Assembly (NCBI GenBank): GCA_018069465.1
Contig: JAGPUW010000020.1
Coordinates: 1-40,562 of the forward strand
Direction of reading: 5' to 3'
Source of the DNA: Gammaproteobacteria bacterium
GTDB taxonomy: Bacteria; Pseudomonadota; Gammaproteobacteria; Pseudomonadales; Porticoccaceae
DNA: 40,562 bases
This document shows positions 8,913 to 17,500 of this stretch, piece after piece; the stretch's first letter is position 1; the number at the start of each line of letters is the position of its first letter. The position numbers and the translations under genes were made by a program. The notes under the pieces are model-generated. The model was not told the DNA's origin. It saw nothing but the letters and a program-made list of their open reading frames with translations, and made no database searches.

Positions 8913-8962
8913 GTAACGCAATAAAAAACCGGGGCTAAGGCCCCGGTTTTTTATTGCGTTAC
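8913..8962. terminator. Perfect 23-bp-arm bidirectional terminator
   Basis: A perfect inverted repeat with 23-nt arms (8913-8935 and 8940-8962) around a TAAG loop. The core is CCGGGGC/GCCCCGG flanked by A6 and T6, so it works as an intrinsic terminator in either direction. On the minus strand it closes the amidohydrolase gene ending at 8995 and insulates the cas operon promoter from upstream reading. Confidence 0.93.
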
Positions 8963-8994
8963 AAGTTATTACAGCGCCAATACTACACAGACAA

Positions 8995-10734
8995 TCAGGC
9001 GACTTTTGCTGCTGCTTTCGCCTGGCCGTGACGCAGTAAGTGTCCCGGAGTAGCACCGGTGCACACACCATCGATAAAGATGGGCTCACCGTTAACGATG
9101 GTGTAGCGATAACCTTCGGCTCTTTCTACATAACGCCACTCGTCACCGGGCAGATCGTGTACGATTTCGGTCGGTAACACTTTCAGGTTTTCGTAATCAT
9201 AAACCACGATGTCGGCTGCACGACCCACTTCCAACGTGCCGCGATCATTGAATCCAGCCGCTTTTGCCGGTACTGCCGCGAGACGGTAATGGGCTTCTTC
9301 AAGTGTATAGGAGCCGCGCTCTCTCACCAGGGTTTCAATCATGTTGGTGGGGTAGCGACCGTAGTTGAGGAACTTGGTGTGGGCGCCACCATCGGAGAGG
9401 CCAGGTACGGTCCACTCGTTCTCCAGAATTTCGTTCAACAAACCTTCGTCGTAGTTAAAGGGCACTACATAGAAGACGGTTTTGAGTTTTTCACTGATGG
9501 ACAAATCCAGCATGGCGTCCGACGGATGTTTACCCATGGATGCACCCAGCTCGGCGACGGTCATGCCGACATACACCTGGTTTTCTTCATTGGCGACGGA
9601 ATCGACCACCAGGTCAGCTACTGGGCCCGTCACGAAGGGCGCACTGCCACTGTCATAATCTTCACGTACAGCCGCACGCAACTCGGGGTCCTGCATTTTC
9701 GCCATGCGGGTTTCAACATCGCCAATGGTGACGTTGCGCCAGGCACCGTTGCCATCAAACAGGTTGAAGTCGTCGAGCATAAAGCGCAGGTCATTGGGCG
9801 TAGTGATCGCCTGCATCCAAATTTCGTGGCCCTTTTCTCGTTGCTCGTTCACCCAGCGCAGCATACGGCGATGCTGGTGCGGATGACGCTCGTTGACCTG
9901 TACGGCATTCCACAATATGGGGCAACCGCTGGCCTCGGCCAAATCGGCACCAAAATCGAGATCAGAAACTACGTCATCTTTGGCCTGTGTGAGCTGAATA
10001 ATACCTTCGCCGCGACCTTTCAGTACTTTGGCGAATTCGAGTACCAGTTCGTCCGACATGGTGTCGGTGGGCATGGGCGTACCGTCGTAGTCGCGCTGTA
10101 CGGAGGTAAAACCATCACCTAAGCGCTGCATGGTGTAACCCACGCCGCCGGCGTCGAGAGACTCTTCCATCAAGCGCAGCATTTCAGCCAGCTCTTCTTT
10201 GGTTGGCTCGCGGGTCTTTGCTCCCTCCATACCCATGACGTAGACCATCAGGGGGTTGAGGGGTACAAAGCTCATCACGTTGACGCCTTTGGGGCGACGC
10301 TCCAAAGAGTCGAGCCACTCGGGGAAAGTCTCCCAGTCCCAGTCCATACCGGCTTTCATGGTGGCTAGTGGAATCGCTTCAACGCGCTCCATAGAGAGCA
10401 TCAAACGCTCGCGCTCGTGAGGGTGAGCTGGCGCAAAGCCAAAGCCGCAGTTGCCGATGGCCATGGAGGTAACACCGTGCCAGCTGGAGCAGCTCAGGTA
10501 GGGGTCCCACAGTAATTGGCCGTCGTAGTGAGTGTGCAGGTCGACATAACCGGGCACAACGTTGAGGCCAGCTGCATCAATGATCTTGTCGGCGCGGCTG
10601 GTATCGATACCACCACCTTCAACAATCTCTGCAATCAGCCCATTTTTAATGGCAACATCACCGACGAACTTTGCGCGATGGCGCGTGCCGTCAATAATAG
10701 TACCGCCTTTAATTATCGTATCGAAGTCAGACAT
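8995..10734 (-). CDS. D-aminoacylase-type amidohydrolase, paralogue 1
   Basis: A 579-residue metal-dependent amidohydrolase of the N-acyl-D-amino-acid deacylase group. It has the amino-terminal beta sandwich (TIIKGGTIIDG), then the TIM-barrel metal motif LHTHYDG with His67 and His69, the bridging Cys96 in GNCGFGFAP, and the late catalytic Asp448 in SDGGAHTKF. A C-terminal GRAADIVVYD strand completes the sandwich. I use the ATG at 10734, not a GTG five codons earlier: it has a GGGGGA ribosome site and matches the start of its paralogue at 11068-12807, which it resembles along the whole length. Family members remove acyl groups from amino acids or hydrolyse cyclic amides; the true substrate here is unknown. 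The neighbouring CoA-transferases suggest a catabolic pathway. Confidence 0.9.
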   Translation of the reverse strand: MSDFDTIIKGGTIIDGTRHRAKFVGDVAIKNGLIAEIVEGGGIDTSRADKIIDAAGLNVVPGYVDLHTHYDGQLLWDPYLSCSSWHGVTSMAIGNCGFGFAPAHPHERERLMLSMERVEAIPLATMKAGMDWDWETFPEWLDSLERRPKGVNVMSFVPLNPLMVYVMGMEGAKTREPTKEELAEMLRLMEESLDAGGVGYTMQRLGDGFTSVQRDYDGTPMPTDTMSDELVLEFAKVLKGRGEGIIQLTQAKDDVVSDLDFGADLAEASGCPILWNAVQVNERHPHQHRRMLRWVNEQREKGHEIWMQAITTPNDLRFMLDDFNLFDGNGAWRNVTIGDVETRMAKMQDPELRAAVREDYDSGSAPFVTGPVADLVVDSVANEENQVYVGMTVAELGASMGKHPSDAMLDLSISEKLKTVFYVVPFNYDEGLLNEILENEWTVPGLSDGGAHTKFLNYGRYPTNMIETLVRERGSYTLEEAHYRLAAVPAKAAGFNDRGTLEVGRAADIVVYDYENLKVLPTEIVHDLPGDEWRYVERAEGYRYTIVNGEPIFIDGVCTGATPGHLLRHGQAKAAAKVA

Positions 10735-10794
10735 AAATCCCCCGTACACTTCAGTTGAGTTGCTTCAGTTAAGTTGTAATAGAAAAACTATTTC

Positions 10795-10840
10795 ATAAAT
10801 TTTGTTCATTGAGTATATAGCTTTTGGCGATGATAAATAG
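10795..10840 (-). promoter_or_regulatory. Shared upstream element, copy 1
   Basis: A 46-nt block 60 nt upstream of the amidohydrolase at 8995-10734, matching 39 of 46 positions with the block at 12976-13021 in front of the paralogue. The most conserved part on the plus strand is ATTGAGTATATAG. The surrounding intergenic DNA (10735-11067) is otherwise not obviously similar, so selection for a promoter or operator is likely. No other gene-like content is seen in this 333-bp gap. Confidence 0.65.
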
Positions 10841-11037
10841 AGGCAAGCGAGAACCAGAACATGGCAAACCGTTCTGGAAGGATCGATCAAAAATAATAGT
10901 CAAGTACTTTTAGTCGACTAAAAAGCTCTCCAAGAAAGGCGAGCAAATCGTTCCACTGCCCTAATTTACACGGCCCTTAAAACACGCGTTCCCGCGCTGA
11001 ACACTGAGCAAGGCGGCACTTGCCCGCTGGCGATCAA

Positions 11038-11056
11038 GGCCGGGGTATACCCGGCC
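11038..11056 (-). terminator. Hairpin after amidohydrolase paralogue 2
   Basis: GGCCGGG (11038-11044) pairs with CCCGGCC (11050-11056) around GTATA, 11 nt beyond the stop of the minus-strand gene ending at 11068. There is no T tract, so this may be a weak or factor-assisted terminator. Confidence 0.45.
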
Positions 11057-11067
11057 TCTCAGCCCGA

Positions 11068-12807
11068 TCAGGCGGCGCGAGTCGCGCCCTCGGCAGTGCC
11101 GTGGCGCAGCAATTTACCGGGGTATTCCCCGGTCACTTCATTATCGACGCGAATCGTCACACCATTGACGATGGTGTAGCGGTAGCCCTCAGCACCTTCG
11201 ACATAGCGCCACTCGTCACCCGGCAGGTCATAGACAACTTCAACCTGGGTGGTTTTGAGGTTTTCGTAATCATAAATCACGATATCCGCCGCCCGGCCCA
11301 CTTCCAGCGTACCCCGGTCGTCAAAACCCGCAGCGATAGCGGGCATGGCTGCCAGGCGGTAGTGCGCCTCTTCCAATGTATAAGAGCCGCGCTCGCGCAC
11401 CGAATCCACCAACAAGTTAGTGGGGTAACGGCCAAAATTGAGGAACTTGGTGTGTGCGCCTCCATCGGAAACACCCGGCACTGTCCACTCGTTTTGCAGC
11501 ACTTCGTTCATCAAGCCTTCGTCGTAGTTGAAAGGGGTGACGTAGAAGACGGTTTTCAGCTCTTCATCAATGGCCAAATCGAGCATTGCATCGGAGGGGT
11601 GCTTGCCCATCGATGCGCCCAGCTCGGCAATCGTCATACCCTCGTAGACTTTGTTTTTATCGTTGACCACAGAATCGATGACGATATCGGCGATGGGCCC
11701 ACTGACAAAAGGCGCACTACCGTTGTCATAATCTTCACGCACGGCTGCCCGCAGCGCCGGATCTTTCATTTTTTCAATGCGCGTAGAAATATCACCAATG
11801 GTCACATCGCGCCAGGCGCCGTTGCCATCAAACAGGTTGAAGTCGTCGAGCATAAAACGCATGTCGTTGGGCGTCGTGATCGCCTGCATCCAGATTTTAT
11901 GGCCCTTCTCGCGCTGCTCGTCGACCCAGCGCAACATGCGACGGTGCTGGTGGGGATGGCGCTCGTTGACCATCACCGCATTCCACAGCACCACGGCATC
12001 CGATGCCTCGGCGAGATGGGCACCAAAATCGAGATCGGCAACCACGTCATTCTTAGCCTGGGTCAGTTGAATAAAGCCCTGGCCACGATCTTTCAGCACA
12101 TTGGCAAAGGCCATGCACAGCTTATCCGACATGGTGTCGGTGGGCATGGGCGTACCGTCGTAATCGCGCTGCACCGATGTATAGCCATCGCCCAAACGCT
12201 GCATCGAGAAGCCCACACCACCGGCGTCGAGGGACTCTTTCATCATTGCCAGCATGGTTGCCAGCTCTTGCTCGGTGGGCTCGCGGGTCTTCGCCGCATC
12301 AATACCCATGACGTAAACCATCAGCGGGTTGAGGGGCACAAAGCTCATCACGTTAATGCCCTTGGGGCGGCGGTCGAGGGAGTCGAGCCACTGGGGAAAG
12401 CTCTCCCAATCCCAGTCCATACCCGCTTTCATGGTCGCCAGAGGAATAGCTTCCACCCTCTCCATCGACAGCATCAGTCTTTCCTGCTGATCGGGGTGAG
12501 CGGGGGCAAAACCAAAACCACAGTTGCCGATGGCCACTGATGTCACGCCGTGCCAGCTCGAACAACTCAGATAGGGATCCCACAACAATTGACCGTCGTA
12601 GTGGGTGTGCAGGTCGATAAAACCGGGCACTACATTCAGGCCCGTGGCATCGATCACTTCCTTGCCCTCGCTGGCGGGAATGCCATCACCTTCGGTGATT
12701 TTGGCAATCAAGCCATTGAGTATGGCGATATCGCCAATAAATCTTTTGCGGTTGCGCGTACCATCAATAATGGTGCCGCCTTTAATAACCTTGTCGTACT
12801 TAGACAT
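11068..12807 (-). CDS. D-aminoacylase-type amidohydrolase, paralogue 2
   Basis: A 579-residue amidohydrolase of the same group and length as the protein at 8995-10734, differing mainly by conservative changes. It keeps every visible catalytic residue: His67 and His69 (LHTHYDG), Cys96 (GNCGFGFAP) and the Asp of SDGGAHTKF. The start ATG at 12807 has a GGGAGA ribosome site. The pair are tandem and co-directional but separated by 333 bp, each with its own copy of a conserved upstream element, so they look separately transcribed under a common control. Two intact paralogues suggest different but related substrates, or dosage. Function beyond acyl-amide hydrolysis cannot be read from sequence. Confidence 0.9.
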   Translation of the reverse strand: MSKYDKVIKGGTIIDGTRNRKRFIGDIAILNGLIAKITEGDGIPASEGKEVIDATGLNVVPGFIDLHTHYDGQLLWDPYLSCSSWHGVTSVAIGNCGFGFAPAHPDQQERLMLSMERVEAIPLATMKAGMDWDWESFPQWLDSLDRRPKGINVMSFVPLNPLMVYVMGIDAAKTREPTEQELATMLAMMKESLDAGGVGFSMQRLGDGYTSVQRDYDGTPMPTDTMSDKLCMAFANVLKDRGQGFIQLTQAKNDVVADLDFGAHLAEASDAVVLWNAVMVNERHPHQHRRMLRWVDEQREKGHKIWMQAITTPNDMRFMLDDFNLFDGNGAWRDVTIGDISTRIEKMKDPALRAAVREDYDNGSAPFVSGPIADIVIDSVVNDKNKVYEGMTIAELGASMGKHPSDAMLDLAIDEELKTVFYVTPFNYDEGLMNEVLQNEWTVPGVSDGGAHTKFLNFGRYPTNLLVDSVRERGSYTLEEAHYRLAAMPAIAAGFDDRGTLEVGRAADIVIYDYENLKTTQVEVVYDLPGDEWRYVEGAEGYRYTIVNGVTIRVDNEVTGEYPGKLLRHGTAEGATRAA

Positions 12808-13356
12808 ACCGTTCTCCCATTTTTAAAAATAATGAGAGACCCCTATGCGAAAGCCACTACATGCCCTAAAACTGCGTAAAAATATGCGCGACAAAAATAC
12901 CGCCACTTGCGCACCCCTACTACTTACGTAAAAGCAAAACCATCCACCTTTGAGGTCTCTATCAATAAACACATTATAAATTTTGTTTATTGAGTATATA
13001 GCCTTTAAGAATGATAGATAGTTGCCGACAAAACTGATCGGTCATAAAACATCAATCCCTTAGACAAAAGTAGCATCAGCGGCAAATTGTCTTAAACCCC
13101 CGTAGATAAAGACTTCTCGTTCCAGATTAAACGCCACGAAGGCTATTCAAACGATAAATATTTGCGCCCAAGGGTGGGCACAGGTAGCATCGGTGGCCAC
13201 TTTTTCACAGATGTTGACGCTTTAGCGCAGCCACAAAAATATAAAATAGTCGCGCTGAACAGCCACGAGCGAAGGCAATACCTTAAAAAACTAAAGCTCA
13301 ACATCGCCAAAATTACTGACTTTTACAGACTTAATTTAAAACTAGAGGTAGTTACA
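12808..13356. other. Divergent intergenic region
   Basis: This 549-bp gap lies between the minus-strand amidohydrolases and the plus-strand CoA-transferases. It holds the conserved element at 12976-13021 and should contain promoters for both directions. A plus-strand reading frame runs through 13162-13356 into the first CoA-transferase, but its translation there is unlike the family, so I do not treat it as coding. A TTGACG at 13214 followed by TATAAA at 13240 could be a poorly spaced promoter (20 nt) for the CoA-transferases. Confidence 0.5.
12976..13021 (-). promoter_or_regulatory. Shared upstream element, copy 2
   Basis: Second copy of the 46-nt element (39 of 46 identical to 10795-10840), lying 168 nt upstream of the amidohydrolase at 11068-12807 and 335 nt upstream of the CoA-transferase at 13357. 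Because it sits in a divergent region it could control both directions. The larger distance here than in copy 1 argues for a regulator site rather than a core promoter. Confidence 0.65.
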
Positions 13357-14583
13357 ATGAGCAGAAAACATGTTCTCGACGGGGTTAAAGTTCTCGACTT
13401 TACCCACGTACTCGCCGGGCCAACCTGCACCCGCTTGATGGCTGAAACCGGTGCCGACATTATTAAAGTTGAGGCCGCCCCCGGCGGTGACATGGTCAGG
13501 GGCATGCCCGCCTTAAAAGACGGTCGCAGTGGCTACTATATTCAGCAAAACCGTGGCAAGAAATCGATCTGCCTGAACCTGCGCGACCCCCGTGCTCAAG
13601 AGGTCATCCACAAGCTGGTGAAAGACGTCGACGTAGTGGTCGAAAATTTCACACCCGGCGTGATGAAGCGCCTGGGCATCGACTACGAAACCCTCAGCGC
13701 TATTAACCCCAAGCTGGTGATGTGCTCTATTTCTGCCTTCGGCCAGACCGGTAAGCTGTCTCACTTGCCGGGCTTTGACTACATTGCCCAGGCCTACGCC
13801 GGTGTTATCGACATGATTGGCGAAGAGCACGGCTCACCCTATTTTGCTGGGCTCGGCCTCGGCGACGTATCCACCGGCGCCCACGCTTACGGCGCGGTGA
13901 CCGCTGCTCTGTTCCACCGCGAGCGCGGCGGCGAGGGCCAGCACCTCGACATCACACTGATCGACTGCCTCTTCCATTGCCACGAAATTAACGTGCAGGG
14001 CTACGACGGCAGCGATGGCGCACTGGTACCCCACCGCTCCGGCGCCCACCACTTTGCCGTCGCCCCGCTGGGCATGTTTAAAGGCAAAGACAAGTATCTG
14101 GTGATTATCGCCATCGGCAACCAGTGGGAGAACTTGCTGAAAGTTATCGGCAAGGAAGAATTTAATACCGACCCCCGCTTTGCCGACAACGCCGGGCGCG
14201 TCGAGCACAACAAGGTACTGATTGACGCCATCGAAGGCTGGTTGCAAACCACCGAAAGCGATGACGAAGCGGTGCGTATTCTGCAAGAAAATCACGTCCC
14301 CGTCGCGCCCGTACTCAGCGTGCCCGAGGCCATGGCCCACCCCCACTTTATCGAGCGCCAAACCGTGCGCACGGTCACCGATCGCTCTTTCGGCGATATC
14401 AAAATACCCGGCATGCCACTGCGTTTTTCTGGCTTCCCCGAGTACCTCGACCTGCAAGCGGGCTTCCTTGGCGAGCACAATGGCGAAGTATTAAAAAGCG
14501 TCGGTTACAGCGATGCCGATATCGCCACCTTGCTCGGCGATGGCGTACTGGCCGACGAGCCGGTGGTAGACAACAGCAAGTAG
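13357..14583 (+). CDS. CaiB/BaiF family III CoA-transferase 1
   Basis: A 408-residue family III CoA-transferase, which moves CoA between carboxylic acids through an enzyme-bound aspartyl anhydride. The start is the ATG at 13357 behind AGAGGT; the upstream in-frame extension lacks family similarity. Marks are LDGVKVLDFTHVLAGP at the N-terminus, GADIIKVE, NRGKKSICLNL, the AFGQTG-PGFDYIAQAYAG block (residues ~128-149), and the probable catalytic Asp170 in GLGDVSTGAHA. The C-terminal domain has VPVAPVLSVPEAMAHPHF. It is the first of four tandem paralogues on this strand, with a hairpin between it and the next. The acid substrates are unknown. Confidence 0.92.
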   Translation: MSRKHVLDGVKVLDFTHVLAGPTCTRLMAETGADIIKVEAAPGGDMVRGMPALKDGRSGYYIQQNRGKKSICLNLRDPRAQEVIHKLVKDVDVVVENFTPGVMKRLGIDYETLSAINPKLVMCSISAFGQTGKLSHLPGFDYIAQAYAGVIDMIGEEHGSPYFAGLGLGDVSTGAHAYGAVTAALFHRERGGEGQHLDITLIDCLFHCHEINVQGYDGSDGALVPHRSGAHHFAVAPLGMFKGKDKYLVIIAIGNQWENLLKVIGKEEFNTDPRFADNAGRVEHNKVLIDAIEGWLQTTESDDEAVRILQENHVPVAPVLSVPEAMAHPHFIERQTVRTVTDRSFGDIKIPGMPLRFSGFPEYLDLQAGFLGEHNGEVLKSVGYSDADIATLLGDGVLADEPVVDNSK

Positions 14584-14620
14584 TTGCGCCCCCAGCAACA
14601 CCTGCACAGCACATAAACTT

Positions 14621-14647
14621 ACCCGGCCAGAGCGAATCTGGCCGGGT
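14621..14647 (+). terminator. Hairpin between CoA-transferases 1 and 2
   Basis: ACCCGGCCAG (14621-14630) and CTGGCCGGGT (14638-14647) form a perfect 10-bp stem with a 7-nt loop, followed by TTGATG. The stem is strong but the T tract is only three counting the stem end. It may attenuate transcription from gene 1 rather than stop it fully. Confidence 0.55.
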
Positions 14648-14710
14648 TTGATGATCGCACAAGCTGCGCTGCCTACTCTGTAGTCGCCAGCGATAACTCG
14701 GAGCTAGACC

Positions 14711-15928
14711 ATGTCCTCCCAGCCCATTCTCGATGGCTATAAAGTCATCGACTTCACCCAATATCTCGCCGGACCAACAGCCACACGACTGATGGCCGAG
14801 ATGGGTGCCGACATTATTAAAGTAGAAATGTCGCCCTACGGCGACCCCAGCCGCTCCTTCCCCTACCGCAGCAAAGAGAAGCGCAGCGCCTATTTTGTGC
14901 AGCAAAATCGCGGTAAAAAAAGCCTCTGCATTGACATCAAAAACGAGCAGAGTAAAGCGGTACTCGCCGACCTGATTAAAGAGTGCGATGTATTAATCGA
15001 AAACTTTGCCCCCGGCGTGATCGGGCGCATCGGTTTTAGCTGGGAAGAAGTGCACAAGCTCAACCCCAAACTGGTGATGTGCTCTATCTCCGCCTTTGGC
15101 CAAACTGGCCCCCTCAGCCATCTCCCCGGTTTTGACTACATCGCCCAGGCCTACGCTGGCGTCACCTCGGTGATCGGCGAGCCCGACTCCCCGCCCAGCC
15201 TGCCGATGCTCGGCATTGGCGATGTCACCACCGGTGTCCACGCTGCGGGCGCACTGAGCTTTGCCCTGCTCGACGCCCACCGCACCGGCCTTGGCCAGCA
15301 TCTCGATATCAGCCTGCTCGATTGCTACTTTCACCAGCACGAAATGAACGTCCAGGCCTACTCCGCCAGCAAGGGCAAAATGGTGCCCCGCCGCGCCGGC
15401 TCCCACCACTACGCCGTGGCACCGACCGGCATTTTTCAAGGCCCCGAGGGTTATATTATGATCCTCGCCCTGCTCCACCAATGGCCCGTACTGTGCAAGG
15501 CCATGGGTCGCGAAGACCTTACCGACGACCCCTTGTTCGCCACCAATGAAGACCGCCTGATAAACCTCAAGCAACTGATAGCGGTTATCGAGGGCTGGTT
15601 GCAATCCTTTGCCACCGACGACGAAGCCATCGCCGCCCTGCAGGCGGTGCGAGTACCCGTAGCCCCCGTGCTCACTGTGCCCCAGGCCATCAACCACCCC
15701 CACCACCGCGAGCGCGGCACGGTGCGCACGATCAAAGACCGCATGCTCGGTGAATTCGACATCCCCGGTATGCCCTTGCGCTTCTCCAACCACCCCGACC
15801 TGTTGCCTTTGGAAGCGCCCTTTCTCGGTGAGCAAAACCGCGAGATTCTCGGTGAGTGGCTGTCTTACAGCAATGAGAAAATTGCCGCACTGGAAGACGC
15901 AGGCGTACTGACCAGCGCCCCCCACTAA
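14711..15928 (+). CDS. CaiB/BaiF family III CoA-transferase 2
   Basis: A 405-residue paralogue of the CoA-transferase at 13357, with the same order of motifs: LDGYKVIDFTQYLAGP, GADIIKVE, QQNRGKKSLCIDI, SAFGQTGPLSHLPGFDYIAQ, then the probable catalytic Asp171 in GIGDVTTGVHA. The C-terminus keeps VPVAPVLTVPQAINHPH and DIPGMPLRFS. Start ATG at 14711 follows GGAG seven nt upstream. It is closest in appearance to the next gene (15992), sharing the SYSASKGKMVPRR-like stretch and HHYAVAPTGIF. The gap to gene 3 is only 63 nt, so genes 2 and 3 are probably one transcript. Confidence 0.92.
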   Translation: MSSQPILDGYKVIDFTQYLAGPTATRLMAEMGADIIKVEMSPYGDPSRSFPYRSKEKRSAYFVQQNRGKKSLCIDIKNEQSKAVLADLIKECDVLIENFAPGVIGRIGFSWEEVHKLNPKLVMCSISAFGQTGPLSHLPGFDYIAQAYAGVTSVIGEPDSPPSLPMLGIGDVTTGVHAAGALSFALLDAHRTGLGQHLDISLLDCYFHQHEMNVQAYSASKGKMVPRRAGSHHYAVAPTGIFQGPEGYIMILALLHQWPVLCKAMGREDLTDDPLFATNEDRLINLKQLIAVIEGWLQSFATDDEAIAALQAVRVPVAPVLTVPQAINHPHHRERGTVRTIKDRMLGEFDIPGMPLRFSNHPDLLPLEAPFLGEQNREILGEWLSYSNEKIAALEDAGVLTSAPH

Positions 15929-15991
15929 GCGCGCCACATTGAAAATGCTGAGCTACTGGCAAACATATTTAACTACATTAAAGAGAACGCA

Positions 15992-17212
15992 ATGAAACCT
16001 AAACATGTGATGGATGGCTATCGCGTACTGGACTTGTCGCAATACCTGGCCGGCCCCGCCGCCACCAACCTGATGGTACAAATGGGTGCCGAAGTGATTA
16101 AAGTCGAGGGCGGCCCCTACGGCGACCCGGTACGCACCTTTCCTTTTTCCAACAAAGAAAGACGCAGCGCCTATTTTATTCAACAAAATCGCGGCAAGAA
16201 AAGTATTTGCCTCGACCTGAAAGCCCCCGAAGGCATAGAGATTGTCAAAGAGCTGATCAAGCACTGCGACGTGCTGATTCAAAACTTCGCACCCGGTGTG
16301 ATCGAGCGCATGGGCCTGGGTTGGGACGTGGTAAAAGAAATCAATCCCAATATCATTATGTGCGCCATCTCCGCCTTCGGCCAAACCGGCCCACTGGCCG
16401 CCTACCCCGGCTTTGACTACATCGCCCAGGCCTACGCTGCGGTCACGGACTTGATTGGCGAGCCCGACAAAGCCCCTTCAATGACCATGCTCGCCTTTGG
16501 CGATGTCGGCACCGGGGTGCACGCCTTAACCGCTATTGGCTATGCGCTGCTCGAACGCGAGCGCCGCGACAACGGTGGCCAGTACCTCGATATCAGCCTG
16601 CTCGACACCTATTTTCACCACCACGAAGTGAGCATCCAGGCCTATTCGGCGAGCAAGGGCAAAATCGTGCCCCGCCGCAACGGCCCCCATCACTATGCCG
16701 TGGCACCCACCGGCATCTTCAAATCAAAAGACGGTCATTTAGTGATTCTCGCCCTGCTCCATCAATGGCCAGTGCTGTGCCGCGCCATGGAGCGCGAGGA
16801 CATGATTGAAGACCCGCGCTTTAAAGATAACGAAGATCGCATTGAAAACCTGCCCGCCATGATCGCCGAAATCGAAAAGTGGCTGCAGGCTCAGGACAGC
16901 GACGCAGCCGCATTGGCCAAGCTCGAAAAAGCCCGTATCCCCGTCGCACCGCTGCTCACTGTGCCCCAGGCCATGGAGCACCCGCACATGATAGAGCGGG
17001 AGGTAATTCGCACCATTGAAGACCCGATACTTGGCGAGTTCCAAATCCCCGGCATGCCACTGCGCTTTTCGAAGTACGAGGTGCCGAAAGATATCGTCGC
17101 GCCGACACTGGGCCAGCACAATGAAGAACTTCTCACCACCTTCCTCAAATATGACGCCAAAAAAATCGGCGAATTAAAGGAAAAAAAGATACTCTTTCAA
17201 AAAGCCGTATAG
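15992..17212 (+). CDS. CaiB/BaiF family III CoA-transferase 3
   Basis: A 406-residue family III CoA-transferase. Motifs: MDGYRVLDLSQYLAGP, GAEVIKVEGG, QQNRGKKSICLDL, SAFGQTGPLAAYPGFDYIAQ, and probable catalytic Asp171 in AFGDVGTGVHA. The tail is VPRRNGPHHYAVAPTGIF, VPLLTVPQAMEHPH-like and IPGMPLRFS. Start ATG at 15992 follows AAGAGA. It ends with a Lys-rich tail (KIGELKEKKILFQKAV) and is followed by a stem-loop at 17226. The HHEVSIQAYSASKGK stretch is shared with gene 2, suggesting those two arose by the more recent duplication. Confidence 0.92.
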   Translation: MKPKHVMDGYRVLDLSQYLAGPAATNLMVQMGAEVIKVEGGPYGDPVRTFPFSNKERRSAYFIQQNRGKKSICLDLKAPEGIEIVKELIKHCDVLIQNFAPGVIERMGLGWDVVKEINPNIIMCAISAFGQTGPLAAYPGFDYIAQAYAAVTDLIGEPDKAPSMTMLAFGDVGTGVHALTAIGYALLERERRDNGGQYLDISLLDTYFHHHEVSIQAYSASKGKIVPRRNGPHHYAVAPTGIFKSKDGHLVILALLHQWPVLCRAMEREDMIEDPRFKDNEDRIENLPAMIAEIEKWLQAQDSDAAALAKLEKARIPVAPLLTVPQAMEHPHMIEREVIRTIEDPILGEFQIPGMPLRFSKYEVPKDIVAPTLGQHNEELLTTFLKYDAKKIGELKEKKILFQKAV

Positions 17213-17225
17213 TGGACTAAAGCCC

Positions 17226-17255
17226 TTGAGCGAGTTGCCTTGTGCGCTCGCTCAA
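17226..17255 (+). terminator. Stem-loop after CoA-transferase 3
   Basis: TTGAGCGAG (17226-17234) pairs perfectly with CTCGCTCAA (17247-17255) around a 12-nt loop, 13 nt past the stop of CoA-transferase 3. No T tract follows. The rest of the 288-bp gap to the next gene shows no coding sign. Confidence 0.45.
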
Positions 17256-17500
17256 CTTCGGCACTTAAATAATAAAAGGGGAGAAAAGACTACTCTTCAC
17301 ACATGACACGCTGTGAATACATCCATGTACGCTTGATGTCGGCATCCGTGCCTCCTACAGTCATGAGTAAATAGCAGCCTTTCCTCAACCCCAGTAGCTT
17401 ATTTAAAAATAATAATCGGGCCTCTGATACAACAACGATCAAAAGTAATACCTCAGAGTCCTTACTCAATCCAACAATAATCAAAATTAGGGGCCTATTC

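Noticed and set aside
9330-9342. GTTTCAATC resembling the CRISPR repeat end inside the amidohydrolase gene
   Set aside because: Only nine bases match, it is in a conserved coding region, and no stem follows.
9289-10122. Long plus-strand frame opposite the first amidohydrolase
   Set aside because: His/Gly/Val-rich translation with no family marks, lying fully antisense to a clear gene; the second amidohydrolase shows the same antisense effect at 11020-12540.
13162-13356. N-terminal extension of CoA-transferase 1
   Set aside because: The extra 65 residues have no family similarity, and a good ribosome site stands before the ATG at 13357.
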